Assembly: GCA_030616425.1 (NCBI GenBank)
Contig: JAUWXJ010000025.1
Coordinates: 1-17,073, forward strand
Source of the DNA: Desulfobacterales bacterium
Lineage (GTDB): Bacteria > Desulfobacterota > Desulfobacteria > Desulfobacterales > C00003060
DNA: 17,073 bases
Direction: 5' to 3'
Each line of letters starts with the position of its first letter. Position 1 is the first letter of the stretch. The translations under genes and the position numbers were made by a program. Under the pieces are notes generated by a model that was not told where the DNA came from, did not search any database, and was given only the letters and a program-made list of their open reading frames with translations. Positions 1 to 7,010 of the stretch are shown piece by piece.

Positions 1-37
1 TCAAACCGCAAGGCTTGGGACTCTTCATCATCCTCAT
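1..37 (-). CDS. possible start of the next minus-strand gene (partial)
   Basis: Reading leftward, an ATG at 37-35 opens a frame of 12 codons (beginning M-R-M-M-K-S-P-K) that runs off the window edge; two more ATGs follow in frame at 31 and 28. A gene here would continue the minus-strand carboxylase operon after the carboxyltransferase. There is no clear Shine-Dalgarno sequence and too little protein to identify. The rest of 1-142 holds nothing I recognise. This is a guess from position and an open frame only. Confidence 0.2.
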   Translation of the reverse strand, partial: MRMMKSPKPCGL

Positions 38-142
38 CAATGTCCGTGGCCCGTAGTTGTATTCAGCCTGTTGCCCAAGTCGTTACAATTGAGCATTCAG
101 CCCGTCGTGAGCCTCAGGGCCGAACGGCTTTGAGTTATCAGC

Positions 143-1693
143 TCACAAGGGCAGGTTGTCATGCTTTTTCGCAGGCATACGCTCCTGCTTGTTTTTCAGG
201 AACTCAAGGGCATTGATCAGCTTGGGTCGCGTCTGTTCGGGCAAGATAATCTCATCAATGTACCCTCTTTCAGCAGCGCGATAGGGGCTTGCAAAGGTGT
301 TGCGGTACTCTTCGATCATTTCGGCCGCTTTTTTTTCAGGGTCCTCAGCAGCACTGATCTCCTTTTTGAACACAATGTTCACGGCCCCTTCCGGTCCCAT
401 GACCGCGATCTCTGCTGTTGGGTATGCATAATTAATGTCTCCCCAAAGGTGTTTACTTGACATCACGATGTAGGCGCCGCCATAGGCCTTGCGGGTGATA
501 ACAGTGATTTTGGGGACCACGGCCTCGCAGTACGCGTATATGAGCTTTGCCCCGTGTTTGATGATGCCTCCGTATTCCTGGGTTGTGCCAGGAAGGAATC
601 CTGGGACATCACAAAAGGTAATAAGGGGGATGTTAAAGCAGTCACAGAAACGGACAAATCGGGCACCCTTGATGGAGGCGTTGATATCTAAACATCCGGC
701 CAGGAAAGAAGGTTGATTCGCCACCACGCCGACTGGATGGCCATTTAGGCGGGCAAAGCCGACAATGATATTCAGGGCGTGCCTGGCCTGCACCTCAAAG
801 AAATAGTGGTCGTCCACGACCGAGTCGATGATTCTTCGGATGTCATAGGGTTGCTGGGGGCTTTCAGGAACAACCTCCCGGAGCTCCATATCGGTTCGGC
901 CAGGATCGTCTGTTGGCTCAACACAAGGGGGCTTCTCGCGATAGTTTTGGGGTAAAAAGCTCAAAAGCTCCCTTATCATGGTCAGAACCGTCTGGTTGTC
1001 TTTTCCTGAAAAATGGGCAACCCCGCTGGTTGCATTGTGTGTCAGGGCCCCTCCCAGCTTTTCAGGGGTGACCTCTTCATGGGTCACAGCCTTGATCACC
1101 TGGGGGCCCGTGATAAACATGTAACTGGTCTTTTCTACCATGAATATGAAGTCGGTGAGTGCTGGAGAATAGACCGCGCCCCCTGCAGCCGGCCCCATTA
1201 TGGCGGAAATTTGCGGGATCACCCCGCTGTTCAGGACATTTCGCATGAAGATGTTGCCGTATCCAGCCAGGCTTGAGACCCCTTCCTGTATCCGGGCCCC
1301 TCCTGAATCGTTCAGCCCGATGAGCGGGGCACCATTCCTGCGGGCAAGGTCCATCACCTTGCAAATCTTGTCGCTCACCGTCAGGCTCAAAGACCCGCCG
1401 AATATGGTAAAATCTTGGGCAAAGACATAGACCGGCCTGCCGTTTATGCGGCCGAAACCGGTGACTACACCGTCTCCAGGGAACCTTTTCTTGTCCATGC
1501 CGAAATCTGTGGACTGGTGCAGGACAAACTTGTCGATCTCTTCAAAGCTGTCTTGATCGAGTAGATTATGAATCCGCTCCCGCGCCGTCCATTTCCCCTT
1601 TTGGTGCTGCACGTCTATGCGATCCTGGCCACCACCCAGTTCAGCCTCAGCGGTTTTTTCGATCAGGGTTTGAATCTTATCTTTATTTGCCAT
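143..1693 (-). CDS. acyl-CoA carboxyltransferase subunit (methylmalonyl-CoA decarboxylase alpha / propionyl-CoA carboxylase beta type)
   Basis: Carboxyltransferase of the crotonase-fold PccB/MmdA/transcarboxylase-12S family. It moves CO2 between carboxybiotin on a carrier protein and an acyl-CoA, most likely propionyl/methylmalonyl-CoA, in the cytoplasm. The 516-residue length is normal for the family. The N-terminal half carries the glycine-rich motifs GGARIQEG (131-138) and GPAAGGAVYSPA (167-178); the C-terminal half carries AYGGAYIVMSS (403-413) and YPTAEIAVMGPEGAVNI (424-440). Asp419 lies where, by eye, propionyl-preferring enzymes keep an Asp. There are no hydrophobic segments. The ATG is preceded by GGAG at a 7-nt spacing. 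It is the third gene after the DRE-TIM enzyme and the biotin carrier, 24 nt behind the carrier. Decarboxylase, transcarboxylase and carboxylase subunits cannot be separated by sequence. No biotin carboxylase or sodium-pump beta subunit is visible in the window. Confidence 0.93.
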   Translation of the reverse strand: MANKDKIQTLIEKTAEAELGGGQDRIDVQHQKGKWTARERIHNLLDQDSFEEIDKFVLHQSTDFGMDKKRFPGDGVVTGFGRINGRPVYVFAQDFTIFGGSLSLTVSDKICKVMDLARRNGAPLIGLNDSGGARIQEGVSSLAGYGNIFMRNVLNSGVIPQISAIMGPAAGGAVYSPALTDFIFMVEKTSYMFITGPQVIKAVTHEEVTPEKLGGALTHNATSGVAHFSGKDNQTVLTMIRELLSFLPQNYREKPPCVEPTDDPGRTDMELREVVPESPQQPYDIRRIIDSVVDDHYFFEVQARHALNIIVGFARLNGHPVGVVANQPSFLAGCLDINASIKGARFVRFCDCFNIPLITFCDVPGFLPGTTQEYGGIIKHGAKLIYAYCEAVVPKITVITRKAYGGAYIVMSSKHLWGDINYAYPTAEIAVMGPEGAVNIVFKKEISAAEDPEKKAAEMIEEYRNTFASPYRAAERGYIDEIILPEQTRPKLINALEFLKNKQERMPAKKHDNLPL

Positions 1694-1717
1694 GAGATCT
1701 CTCCGGCCTCAGCTTTT

Positions 1718-2170
1718 CTATTCTTGTTCTATCACCAGAAGGGTTTCCTCGGTTGAAACATTGTCGCCCACCTTGACAGGGATTTCCTTGACCGTTCCGC
1801 TGAAAGGTGAAGGGATCTCGTTTTCCATTTTCATGGCTTCCATCTTAATTACGGGTTGGTTGGCCGCCACCTTATCTCCGACAGCCACCATGATGTCGAG
1901 TATCAGGCCGGGCATGGGCGCGATCACCTCCCCGCTTGATGGGGCCGACGGGATAGGGGCCTGGGGAGGCGACTGAGTAGGGGGGGTCACCTTTTGTGTA
2001 TCAGGCATTGATGCAGCCGCAGGTGCAGGTGCTCCGCCGCCGGCCCCTTTGACTTCGACCTCGTAGGGCTTGCCGTCCACCCTCACCAAGGCCCGCTTGC
2101 CGTCAAATTTTTCAACATCTACCTTGTAGGTTTTGTCCCCGAGCGAAAGTTCAAAGGTCTTCACACTCAC
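1718..2170 (-). CDS. biotin carboxyl carrier protein (biotin/lipoyl attachment domain)
   Basis: A 150-residue biotin carrier that shuttles a carboxyl group to and from the neighbouring carboxyltransferase. Residues 1-40 form a short beta-rich N-terminal segment (TYKVDVEKFDGKRALVRVDG) common in oxaloacetate/methylmalonyl decarboxylase gamma or 1.3S-type carriers. Residues 43-80 are a flexible Ala/Pro-rich linker. Residues 81-150 are a complete biotinyl domain with EAMKMEN, Lys114 being the expected biotinylated residue, and conserved glycines on both sides (APMPG at 84-88, SGTV at 124-127). The start is a GTG whose last bases overlap the TGA of the upstream gene (GTGA, 4-nt overlap), which suggests translational coupling and fixes the start well. 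It resembles the transcarboxylase 1.3S subunit more than the larger AccB of fatty-acid synthesis. Confidence 0.93.
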   Translation of the reverse strand: MSVKTFELSLGDKTYKVDVEKFDGKRALVRVDGKPYEVEVKGAGGGAPAPAAASMPDTQKVTPPTQSPPQAPIPSAPSSGEVIAPMPGLILDIMVAVGDKVAANQPVIKMEAMKMENEIPSPFSGTVKEIPVKVGDNVSTEETLLVIEQE

Positions 2171-3999
2171 TGCAACTCTCCATCTTTTTCCATCTTCACC
2201 AGGTCTTCAAATCTGATGTCAATCCCTAGCACGCCGACGATATCATCCTGGTCATCGAGTATAGGGCCAGAGACCGTAATACACAGAGACCCGCTGTACC
2301 TGGAAACATAAAAATCGGTCACATGAACCTTGCCGTCTTTCAAGGGATTGGTGAACCAAACACGATCAGACAGATCCTCCCCTATGACTGCATCCTTGTA
2401 CCTGGCCTTGTCAACGATGTGGATAATGTTCTTGGTGGTGCGGAGGCCCTGCCTGTCGGTGATGTAAATGAACTGGATGTATGGATTCCTTTCCAAACAC
2501 GATTCAAGGACAGGCTCCTGTTTGGCCGTATCCATGGAGCGGATTTCGGGTAATTGAATAAACCGCTTTACCAGGTCAGCGGCGAGGTCATACGCTGCTG
2601 CCTTTAACTTGTCAAAGGCAGACACGAAATAATCGGGTAGATACTTGTGAGCAAAATGAGCCATTTCCTCCTTGGACATGGAGGTGGCCCTGCCTTCGTC
2701 ATACTGTTCTTGTATCATCTTTTGGATCTTGATGATGCCCGGGTGTAATTTGTCTACTCTTTCACCCTCCGCCAGATCGAGACGAGTGTTTATCCAATGT
2801 GCGATCCCTGCGGTTCCGGATTTGTCGGTCACGATGATATCAATCGGTCGATCTAGGATCTTTTTCGTGTCAAAGATATTATAGATCTCTTCGTTCTTGA
2901 TAAGCCCGTCTGCGTGCACACCCGCGCTCGTTGCGTTGAAATCTGCCCCCACAAAGGGGTAATTGGAAGGGATATGATAGCCCAGAGCGCTCTCAAAATA
3001 ATTGGAAATCTCAGTGATTACAAGGGTATCAATCCCGCTTGTTTGACCTGTAAGGCCGATTCGCTCCACGACCAACCCTTCGATGGGCGTGTTACCGGTT
3101 CTTTCCCCAAAGCCGAGCAGTGTCCCGTTCACGGCGCCGCATCCGTATACCCATGAAGTTGTAGCATTGATGAAGCCTTTGTGAAAATCGTTGTGTCCGT
3201 GCCACTCCAATAGGTGACCCGGAACACCCGCTTCCTCAATAAGGGTTCGGACCAGTCTCGGCACGCCTCTTGGTAGCGCAGCCCCTGGGTAGGTCACGCC
3301 AAAGCCGAGCGTGTCACACATACGCACCTTAACGTCAATACCGCTTTCCTCTCGCAATTTCATGAGTTCAATGGCCAGCGGCACACAGAAGCCATAGATG
3401 TCTGCACGCGTGATATCTTCAAAGTGGCAACGGGGTACAATACCTTCAGAAAGGGCCTCTTTGACGATGCCAAGATAGAAATCAGCTGCCGCAACCCTTT
3501 TCATGTTTAGCTTATAAAAGATGTGGTAGTCAGAGACCGAGGTCAAGATGCCGGTCTCGTGGAACCCCATATCCTTAACCAAAGCCAGATCCTTCTTGTT
3601 GGCCCGGATCCAGCCCGTAATTTCCGGATAAGTGTAACCCAGTTCACGGCATCGCTCGACCGCCTCCCTGTCCTTGTTGCTGTACAAAAAGAACTCGCTT
3701 TGTCGGATAATCCCGTTGGGCCCTCCCAAGCGGTGGAGAAGCTCAAAGATATGGACAATCTGCTCCACAGTGTACGGAGGCCGGGCCTGCTGTCCATCCC
3801 TGAACGTAGAATCCGTGATCAAGAATTCCTCGGCAGGGTGTGGCGTTACCATGTTAAAATCAAAGTCTATACGTGCTACCTCGTCATACGGGAAGACATC
3901 CCGTTGCAAGTTTGGCTCATCGACTTCGCGAACGCTGTGCTGCCAGAACTTTGTGTGTTTATGGACCAGGACCCCGCGGTCCTTATCCCATTCTGCCAT
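2167..3999 (-). CDS. DRE-TIM metallolyase, (Re)-citrate synthase/homocitrate synthase-like, with C-terminal Cache-like domain
   Basis: A 610-residue protein with two parts. Residues about 55-400 are an HMGL-like TIM barrel of the Claisen-condensing type: TDSTFRDGQQ (62-71, with Arg67 and metal ligand Asp63), EWHGHND (265-271, metal ligands His267 and His269) and SAGVHADGLIKNE (358-370), as in isopropylmalate, homocitrate and (Re)-citrate synthases. It lacks the RDAHQ-type motif of transcarboxylase 5S and pyruvate carboxylase barrels. The GGPNGIIRQSEFFLY stretch (92-106) resembles, from memory, (Re)-citrate synthases of anaerobes; that assignment is inference. Residues about 463-603 look like a Cache/PDC sensor fold (DLSDRVWFTNP at 542-552, ITVSGPILDDQDDIVGVLGID at 574-594), unusual on a soluble enzyme; no membrane segment or signal peptide is seen. 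GAGG lies 7 nt before the ATG. It heads the operon and overlaps the biotin carrier gene by 4 nt. Confidence 0.85.
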   Translation of the reverse strand: MAEWDKDRGVLVHKHTKFWQHSVREVDEPNLQRDVFPYDEVARIDFDFNMVTPHPAEEFLITDSTFRDGQQARPPYTVEQIVHIFELLHRLGGPNGIIRQSEFFLYSNKDREAVERCRELGYTYPEITGWIRANKKDLALVKDMGFHETGILTSVSDYHIFYKLNMKRVAAADFYLGIVKEALSEGIVPRCHFEDITRADIYGFCVPLAIELMKLREESGIDVKVRMCDTLGFGVTYPGAALPRGVPRLVRTLIEEAGVPGHLLEWHGHNDFHKGFINATTSWVYGCGAVNGTLLGFGERTGNTPIEGLVVERIGLTGQTSGIDTLVITEISNYFESALGYHIPSNYPFVGADFNATSAGVHADGLIKNEEIYNIFDTKKILDRPIDIIVTDKSGTAGIAHWINTRLDLAEGERVDKLHPGIIKIQKMIQEQYDEGRATSMSKEEMAHFAHKYLPDYFVSAFDKLKAAAYDLAADLVKRFIQLPEIRSMDTAKQEPVLESCLERNPYIQFIYITDRQGLRTTKNIIHIVDKARYKDAVIGEDLSDRVWFTNPLKDGKVHVTDFYVSRYSGSLCITVSGPILDDQDDIVGVLGIDIRFEDLVKMEKDGELQ

Positions 4000-4096
4000 G
4001 ATAAAACCTCTTACCTTCTTCCTTTCTCAACGCCTCTTGTCTTTTGCATGGAGGCATATCCACCTGCAATGACAGGGTCAGGCTTTTATAGAAAAA

Positions 4097-4122
4097 GGGT
4101 ACTCAGCAGTTCCTGAATACCC
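4097..4122 (-). terminator. intrinsic terminator/attenuator in the leader of the carboxylase operon
   Basis: On the minus strand GGGTATTCAG pairs with CTGAGTACCC (10 bp, one G-U) around a GAACTG loop and is followed at once by TTTTTCTATA. It lies about 100 nt before the start codon at 3999. No minus-strand gene sits just upstream, because the flanking gene at 4425 points the other way, so it is best read as a leader terminator. A weak candidate -10 (TACAAT) for this transcript is at 4296-4291 on the minus strand. Confidence 0.65.
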
Positions 4123-4201
4123 TCGTGCTGTTGAGGCAACACTTACCACAACTGCCAGGTTTTTCAAGCCAAAAGTCCCGCAAGGGGAACCGAGCCTGAA
4201 T

Positions 4202-4252
4202 CTAATGCCTGGACAGGGCGATGACCAGTACTTCTTCGTCCATGGTTTTCAC
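4202..4252 (-). CDS. possible leader peptide, 16 aa
   Basis: On the minus strand a GTG at 4252 (or the in-frame ATG at 4243) opens a short frame ending in TAG. It encodes MKTMDEEVLVIALSRH. AAGGAG lies 11 nt upstream of the GTG. Five of the six residues of VLVIAL are Val, Leu or Ile, and the peptide ends about 80 nt before the leader terminator. That is the layout of a branched-chain attenuator. The peptide is very short and could be chance. Confidence 0.25.
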   Translation of the reverse strand: MKTMDEEVLVIALSRH

Positions 4253-4270
4253 AAAAAGGATAGCTCCTTA

Positions 4271-4298
4271 TTGATTAATGATGTCACTTTATTGTAAT
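4271..4298 (+). promoter_or_regulatory. candidate sigma70 promoter for the HD-GYP gene
   Basis: TTGATT (4271-4276) and TGTAAT (4293-4298) are separated by 16 nt in an AT-rich stretch. Transcription would start near 4305, and the transcript would carry the palindrome at 4335-4392 in its leader. This is consensus matching only. Confidence 0.35.
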
Positions 4299-4334
4299 TT
4301 ATGCTATCAAAACCTTCAGTTATGAAAAAAACGG

Positions 4335-4392
4335 AATGGGGTCAGCCCTTGACAAGGGACATATTTGTCCTAAGTCAAGGGCTGACCCCATT
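4335..4392. repeat. 58-bp palindromic element (REP/MITE-like)
   Basis: AATGGGGTCAGCCCTTGAC (4335-4353) is perfectly inverted at 4374-4392 (19 nt per arm). The interior GGGACATATTTGTCCT continues the pairing (six more pairs around TATT) after a 2x2 AA/AA interruption, so the whole unit folds into one long hairpin. There is no T-run directly after it, so it is not a typical terminator. Its form fits palindromic repeats spread by REP-associated (Y1) transposases; no transposase gene is present in the window. Confidence 0.8.
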
Positions 4393-4424
4393 GTCTCTCC
4401 TTTTTACCTGACACATGAGGATTC

Positions 4425-5360
4425 ATGAGCGTGGAAACGGAATCAATACTTAACTCACACGTCTTTGAACTTTACAAATCCATTCTATCATTCACCAAGA
4501 ATAATACCGAAGCAGTTGGCAAGAATCAAAAGCTATCCCTGTCCAAGGCCTTTGATATAGCCAGTCACATAATAAACGATTTTAAGCGTTCAACAGAGCT
4601 GATGGATGCTGCTACAAACTTTTATGACCCTCTGGATCTGTGCATATCTCATGCAGTTAATGTGGCTATTTTTTCTTTGAAGGTGGCCATTGATATGGGC
4701 TTACCCAGGGAAGGTATTGAAGATACCTTGGTTGCTGCACTGCTCCACGACATTGGATGTGGTAAACTCCCTGAATCGATGCGTCATAAAGAAGCAGATG
4801 AGGTTTCTGGGGAGGATCGCAAGCTCGTGCAAATGCATACCCAATACGCATATGAAGCAATTTCGCCTAAGAATGATCGGGACAAGCGCATAGCAGAGAC
4901 AATGATGCAACATCATGAAAAAGCAGACGGCTCGGGCTACCCGAATGGTTTAAAGGAATCCGAACAGTGGCCAGAGACAAGGATCGTCTCGATTGTAGAC
5001 ACTTATGAATCCCTTATACACCCGAGACCTTACCGTGATGCATTAAAGCCACCAAGGGGCATTGAAACCATCATCAAGCAAAAAGGGTCTATATACTCTC
5101 CTCATATGGTAAAAGCACTACTCAGCTCATTATCCCTGTATCCTGTGGGACTATTTGTTAGATTGAACAATGGCTTTGTCGGAAAGGTTGTTAAGACTCA
5201 CAAGGATAGCCCTGCCAGACCCGACGTGAGGTTGTACTTTGATTCATCAGGGCAGAAACTCCAAATCCCAAAAGAGGTAAGTCTTAAGGAAGATCACTTA
5301 CTAGTAGTTGAAGAGTGTCTGCCGGGTTTAATGAAGAAGGTTGAGCTATTCCAAAAATGA
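4425..5360 (+). CDS. HD-GYP domain cyclic-di-GMP phosphodiesterase
   Basis: A 311-residue cytoplasmic protein of the HD-GYP family, which hydrolyses cyclic di-GMP. The catalytic set is complete: His76, HDIGCGK with His108/Asp109 (108-114), His138, HHEKADGSGYP (163-173) containing the GYP signature, and Asp192 in VDTYE. Residues 1-65 are a helical N-terminal region without a recognised receiver, PAS or membrane segment. Residues about 238-300 are a C-terminal extension (YPVGLFVRLNNGFVGKVV, then VRLYFDSSG) that often follows HD-GYP domains and may form a small beta domain. GAGGA lies just before the ATG at 4425. The gene stands alone after the divergent carboxylase leader and about 200 nt before the DksA-like gene, so its signal input cannot be told from context. 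Confidence 0.92.
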   Translation: MSVETESILNSHVFELYKSILSFTKNNTEAVGKNQKLSLSKAFDIASHIINDFKRSTELMDAATNFYDPLDLCISHAVNVAIFSLKVAIDMGLPREGIEDTLVAALLHDIGCGKLPESMRHKEADEVSGEDRKLVQMHTQYAYEAISPKNDRDKRIAETMMQHHEKADGSGYPNGLKESEQWPETRIVSIVDTYESLIHPRPYRDALKPPRGIETIIKQKGSIYSPHMVKALLSSLSLYPVGLFVRLNNGFVGKVVKTHKDSPARPDVRLYFDSSGQKLQIPKEVSLKEDHLLVVEECLPGLMKKVELFQK

Positions 5361-5491
5361 GTGCGCGGCAAGAATTGGGACAAGCGGAAAGCAAGCGGTA
5401 TGGGCAAGGAGGTTTTTTCCCTTTACAACACGGGGTTTTATATGATAACGAAATCATCTTTAGGCTTCAGCCTTAATCGATTTGCGATTCA

Positions 5492-5519
5492 CTGACAGGG
5501 AGCGCAGGAGCAATATAGG
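5492..5519 (+). promoter_or_regulatory. candidate sigma70 promoter for the DksA-like/PHP gene pair
   Basis: CTGACA (5492-5497, five of six consensus bases) is followed 16 nt later by TATAGG (5514-5519, four of six). It lies about 40 nt before the DksA-like start, within the 197-nt gap after the HD-GYP gene. No convincing terminator for the HD-GYP gene was seen in this gap. Confidence 0.3.
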
Positions 5520-5557
5520 CTGTTTAGTGTTCTTGTACTTATTTACCGGATTTTGTA

Positions 5558-5920
5558 ATGAAAAAGAAGGATATCAACTACTTCAAAAAACTCCTGAGTG
5601 AGCGCCTGGAAAACTTGCTGGCCGAGGCGAGTGAGACAGTATCCGGCATGACAGGTGAAATCACGAGTTTCCCTGACCCTACTGATCGAGCCTCTCTTGA
5701 GGCCGATCGCAACTTTATGCTCCGGATACGAGACAGGGAACGAAAACTAATCGTAAAGATCCGGGAGGCCCTTGAGCGAATCGATAACGGCACATATGGG
5801 ATTTGCGAGGCCTGCGAGTCTGAGATCTCAATCAAGCGCCTCAAGGCCCGGCCAGTGACCACACAGTGTATTGATTGCAAGACAAAGGAAGAGGCGGTTG
5901 AAAATGCCCTTGGGATTTAG
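5558..5920 (+). CDS. DksA/TraR-family RNA polymerase-binding zinc-finger protein
   Basis: A 120-residue DksA-type transcription factor, expected to enter the RNA polymerase secondary channel and tune transcription, often together with ppGpp. Residues 1-75 are charged and helical, fitting the coiled coil. At the hairpin tip DPTDRA (40-45) matches the DxxDxA motif that DksA needs for activity. The C-terminal zinc finger has all four cysteines: Cys83, Cys86, Cys104 and Cys107 (CEAC...CIDC). The length is slightly below the 151 residues of E. coli DksA, as in other DksA-like proteins. The Shine-Dalgarno sequence before the ATG is weak (GGA at 8 nt). The PHP gene begins 15 nt downstream, so the two are probably cotranscribed. 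Confidence 0.92.
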   Translation: MKKKDINYFKKLLSERLENLLAEASETVSGMTGEITSFPDPTDRASLEADRNFMLRIRDRERKLIVKIREALERIDNGTYGICEACESEISIKRLKARPVTTQCIDCKTKEEAVENALGI

Positions 5921-5935
5921 GTTTTCTTAAGTATT

Positions 5936-6832
5936 TTGCATGCAAATACCCCTATCAAGCCTGCCTACATTGACCTCCATGTCCATTCTACTGCCTCTGA
6001 CGGCTCTCTTTCGCCTGTAAAGATTATTCAAGCCGCCGATAAGGCGAACCTTCGCGCCATAGCAATCACAGATCACGATACTATTGATGGCTCGGTTGAG
6101 GCCCTGCAACACCAGCATTCCTCTGGCGTGGAGATACTACCCGGAGTTGAGATCAGTGCCAGCTTTGAGTCTGGTGCGATGCATATACTCGGTTATCTGA
6201 TCCGCCTGGACGACGTCTCTTTGAGAGGGGTGCTCAAGGTCTTGCAAAAGGCCCGCGCCAGCAGGAATCTCCAGATCATAGAGAGGCTTCAAGGTCTCGG
6301 CGTTGATATAAGCTATGACGAGATTCTGAAGGCTTCCGGTGGTGGCCAGGTTGGAAGGCCCCACATCGCCCATGTGCTGGTCCAAAAGGGGATTGTTCAA
6401 AACATTGACAATGCCTTTAACAAGCTTTTGAGAAAAGGTTCCCCCGCTTATGCTGAAAAATACCGGCTTTTGCCTGTGGAGGCAATCGAGGCTATCTCGG
6501 GGGCAGGAGGCGTGCCAGTCCTTGCCCATCCCTTTACCTTGAATGCAAAAACCGAGGGGGATCTGGAGAGGGTCCTTGTAGAGCTGAAACAGGCCGGATT
6601 AAAAGGCGTGGAGGCCTACTGTCCGGGTCATGGGCCTGAACTCACTGCCATGTACGAACGCCTTGCAGATCACCATGGGCTCCTTGTTACAGGTGGAACA
6701 GATTTTCACGGGGCACTGAAGCCTGAGGTTCATATCGGCATCGGACGAGGAGACCTGAGAATACCATATCGGCTTGTGGAGGAACTCAAGAAAGAAACTA
6801 ACCAACCACCATCGCCCTCACTTAGTCCTTGA
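5936..6832 (+). CDS. PHP-domain phosphoesterase (RNase AM / 3',5'-nucleotide phosphatase-like)
   Basis: A 298-residue PHP-family hydrolase similar to YciV/TrpH (RNase AM), which act on 5'-phosphorylated RNA ends or 3',5'-bisphosphonucleotides using a trinuclear metal site. Visible metal-binding motifs are DLHVHSTASDG (13-23), ITDHDT (44-49), PGVEIS (69-74) with Glu72, His83, VLAHPF, and TGGTDFHG near the C-terminus. The first possible start in the open frame is a TTG at 5936 (the TAG closing the previous gene is in the same frame, 15 nt before). No good ribosome site precedes it, so coupling to the DksA-like gene is likely. The exact in vivo substrate cannot be deduced. The C-terminal residues are Pro/Ser-rich and encode the -35 box of the next promoter. 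Confidence 0.88.
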   Translation: MHANTPIKPAYIDLHVHSTASDGSLSPVKIIQAADKANLRAIAITDHDTIDGSVEALQHQHSSGVEILPGVEISASFESGAMHILGYLIRLDDVSLRGVLKVLQKARASRNLQIIERLQGLGVDISYDEILKASGGGQVGRPHIAHVLVQKGIVQNIDNAFNKLLRKGSPAYAEKYRLLPVEAIEAISGAGGVPVLAHPFTLNAKTEGDLERVLVELKQAGLKGVEAYCPGHGPELTAMYERLADHHGLLVTGGTDFHGALKPEVHIGIGRGDLRIPYRLVEELKKETNQPPSPSLSP

Positions 6833-6857
6833 CAAAGACCTTATAAGTTACTATTAA
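6829..6857 (+). promoter_or_regulatory. sigma70-like promoter for the ECF metal-transport genes
   Basis: A perfect TTGACA (6829-6834), overlapping the stop codon of the PHP gene, is followed after 17 nt by TATTAA (6852-6857). Transcription starting near 6865 would give a leader of about 145 nt before the ATG at 7011, including the hairpin at 6942-6985. Confidence 0.5.
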
Positions 6858-6941
6858 ATAAAGTGTCAAAATCGGGAGCTGAAGCGGCTGTCTTGGTCAA
6901 AACGCAGATAGTATAGATAATAGAAGTTAAGTAAAAATAGT

Positions 6942-6991
6942 GCCACGAAGGCAAATGATCATCAGAAGATGAGATGCCTCGTGGCTTTTTT
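6942..6991 (+). terminator. strong intrinsic terminator just before the ECF gene cluster
   Basis: GCCACGAAGGCA (6942-6953) pairs with TGCCTCGTGGC (6975-6985) with one bulged A. Inside it TCATC and GATGA (6959-6972) pair around an AGAA loop, and TTTTTT follows at 6986-6991. Only 19 nt separate the T-run from the ATG at 7011, too little for a separate promoter. Transcripts for the downstream genes must therefore read through. It may be a conditional leader terminator or simply the end of the dksA-like/PHP unit. I found no B12-box or other known riboswitch consensus. Confidence 0.8.
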
Positions 6992-7010
6992 ATTTATTGT
7001 AGGGGGGTAG

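Noticed and set aside
1..207. Open plus-strand frame across the left edge
   Set aside because: It runs into the antisense of the carboxyltransferase gene, with no motif, and ends by chance.
2167..3999. Transcarboxylase 5S / pyruvate carboxylase carboxyltransferase subunit
   Set aside because: The barrel has TFRDGQQ and WHGHND rather than the RDAHQS-type motif and biotin-site Lys region of that family.
3523..4116. Open plus-strand frame of 197 codons opposite the DRE-TIM gene
   Set aside because: It lies mostly antisense to a gene with clear catalytic motifs, has no recognisable domain, and no ribosome site; it reflects codon bias of the real gene.
6858..6941. Cobalamin riboswitch before the cobalt-transport genes
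   Set aside because: The leader is too short, and no B12-box-like or core aptamer sequence could be found by eye.
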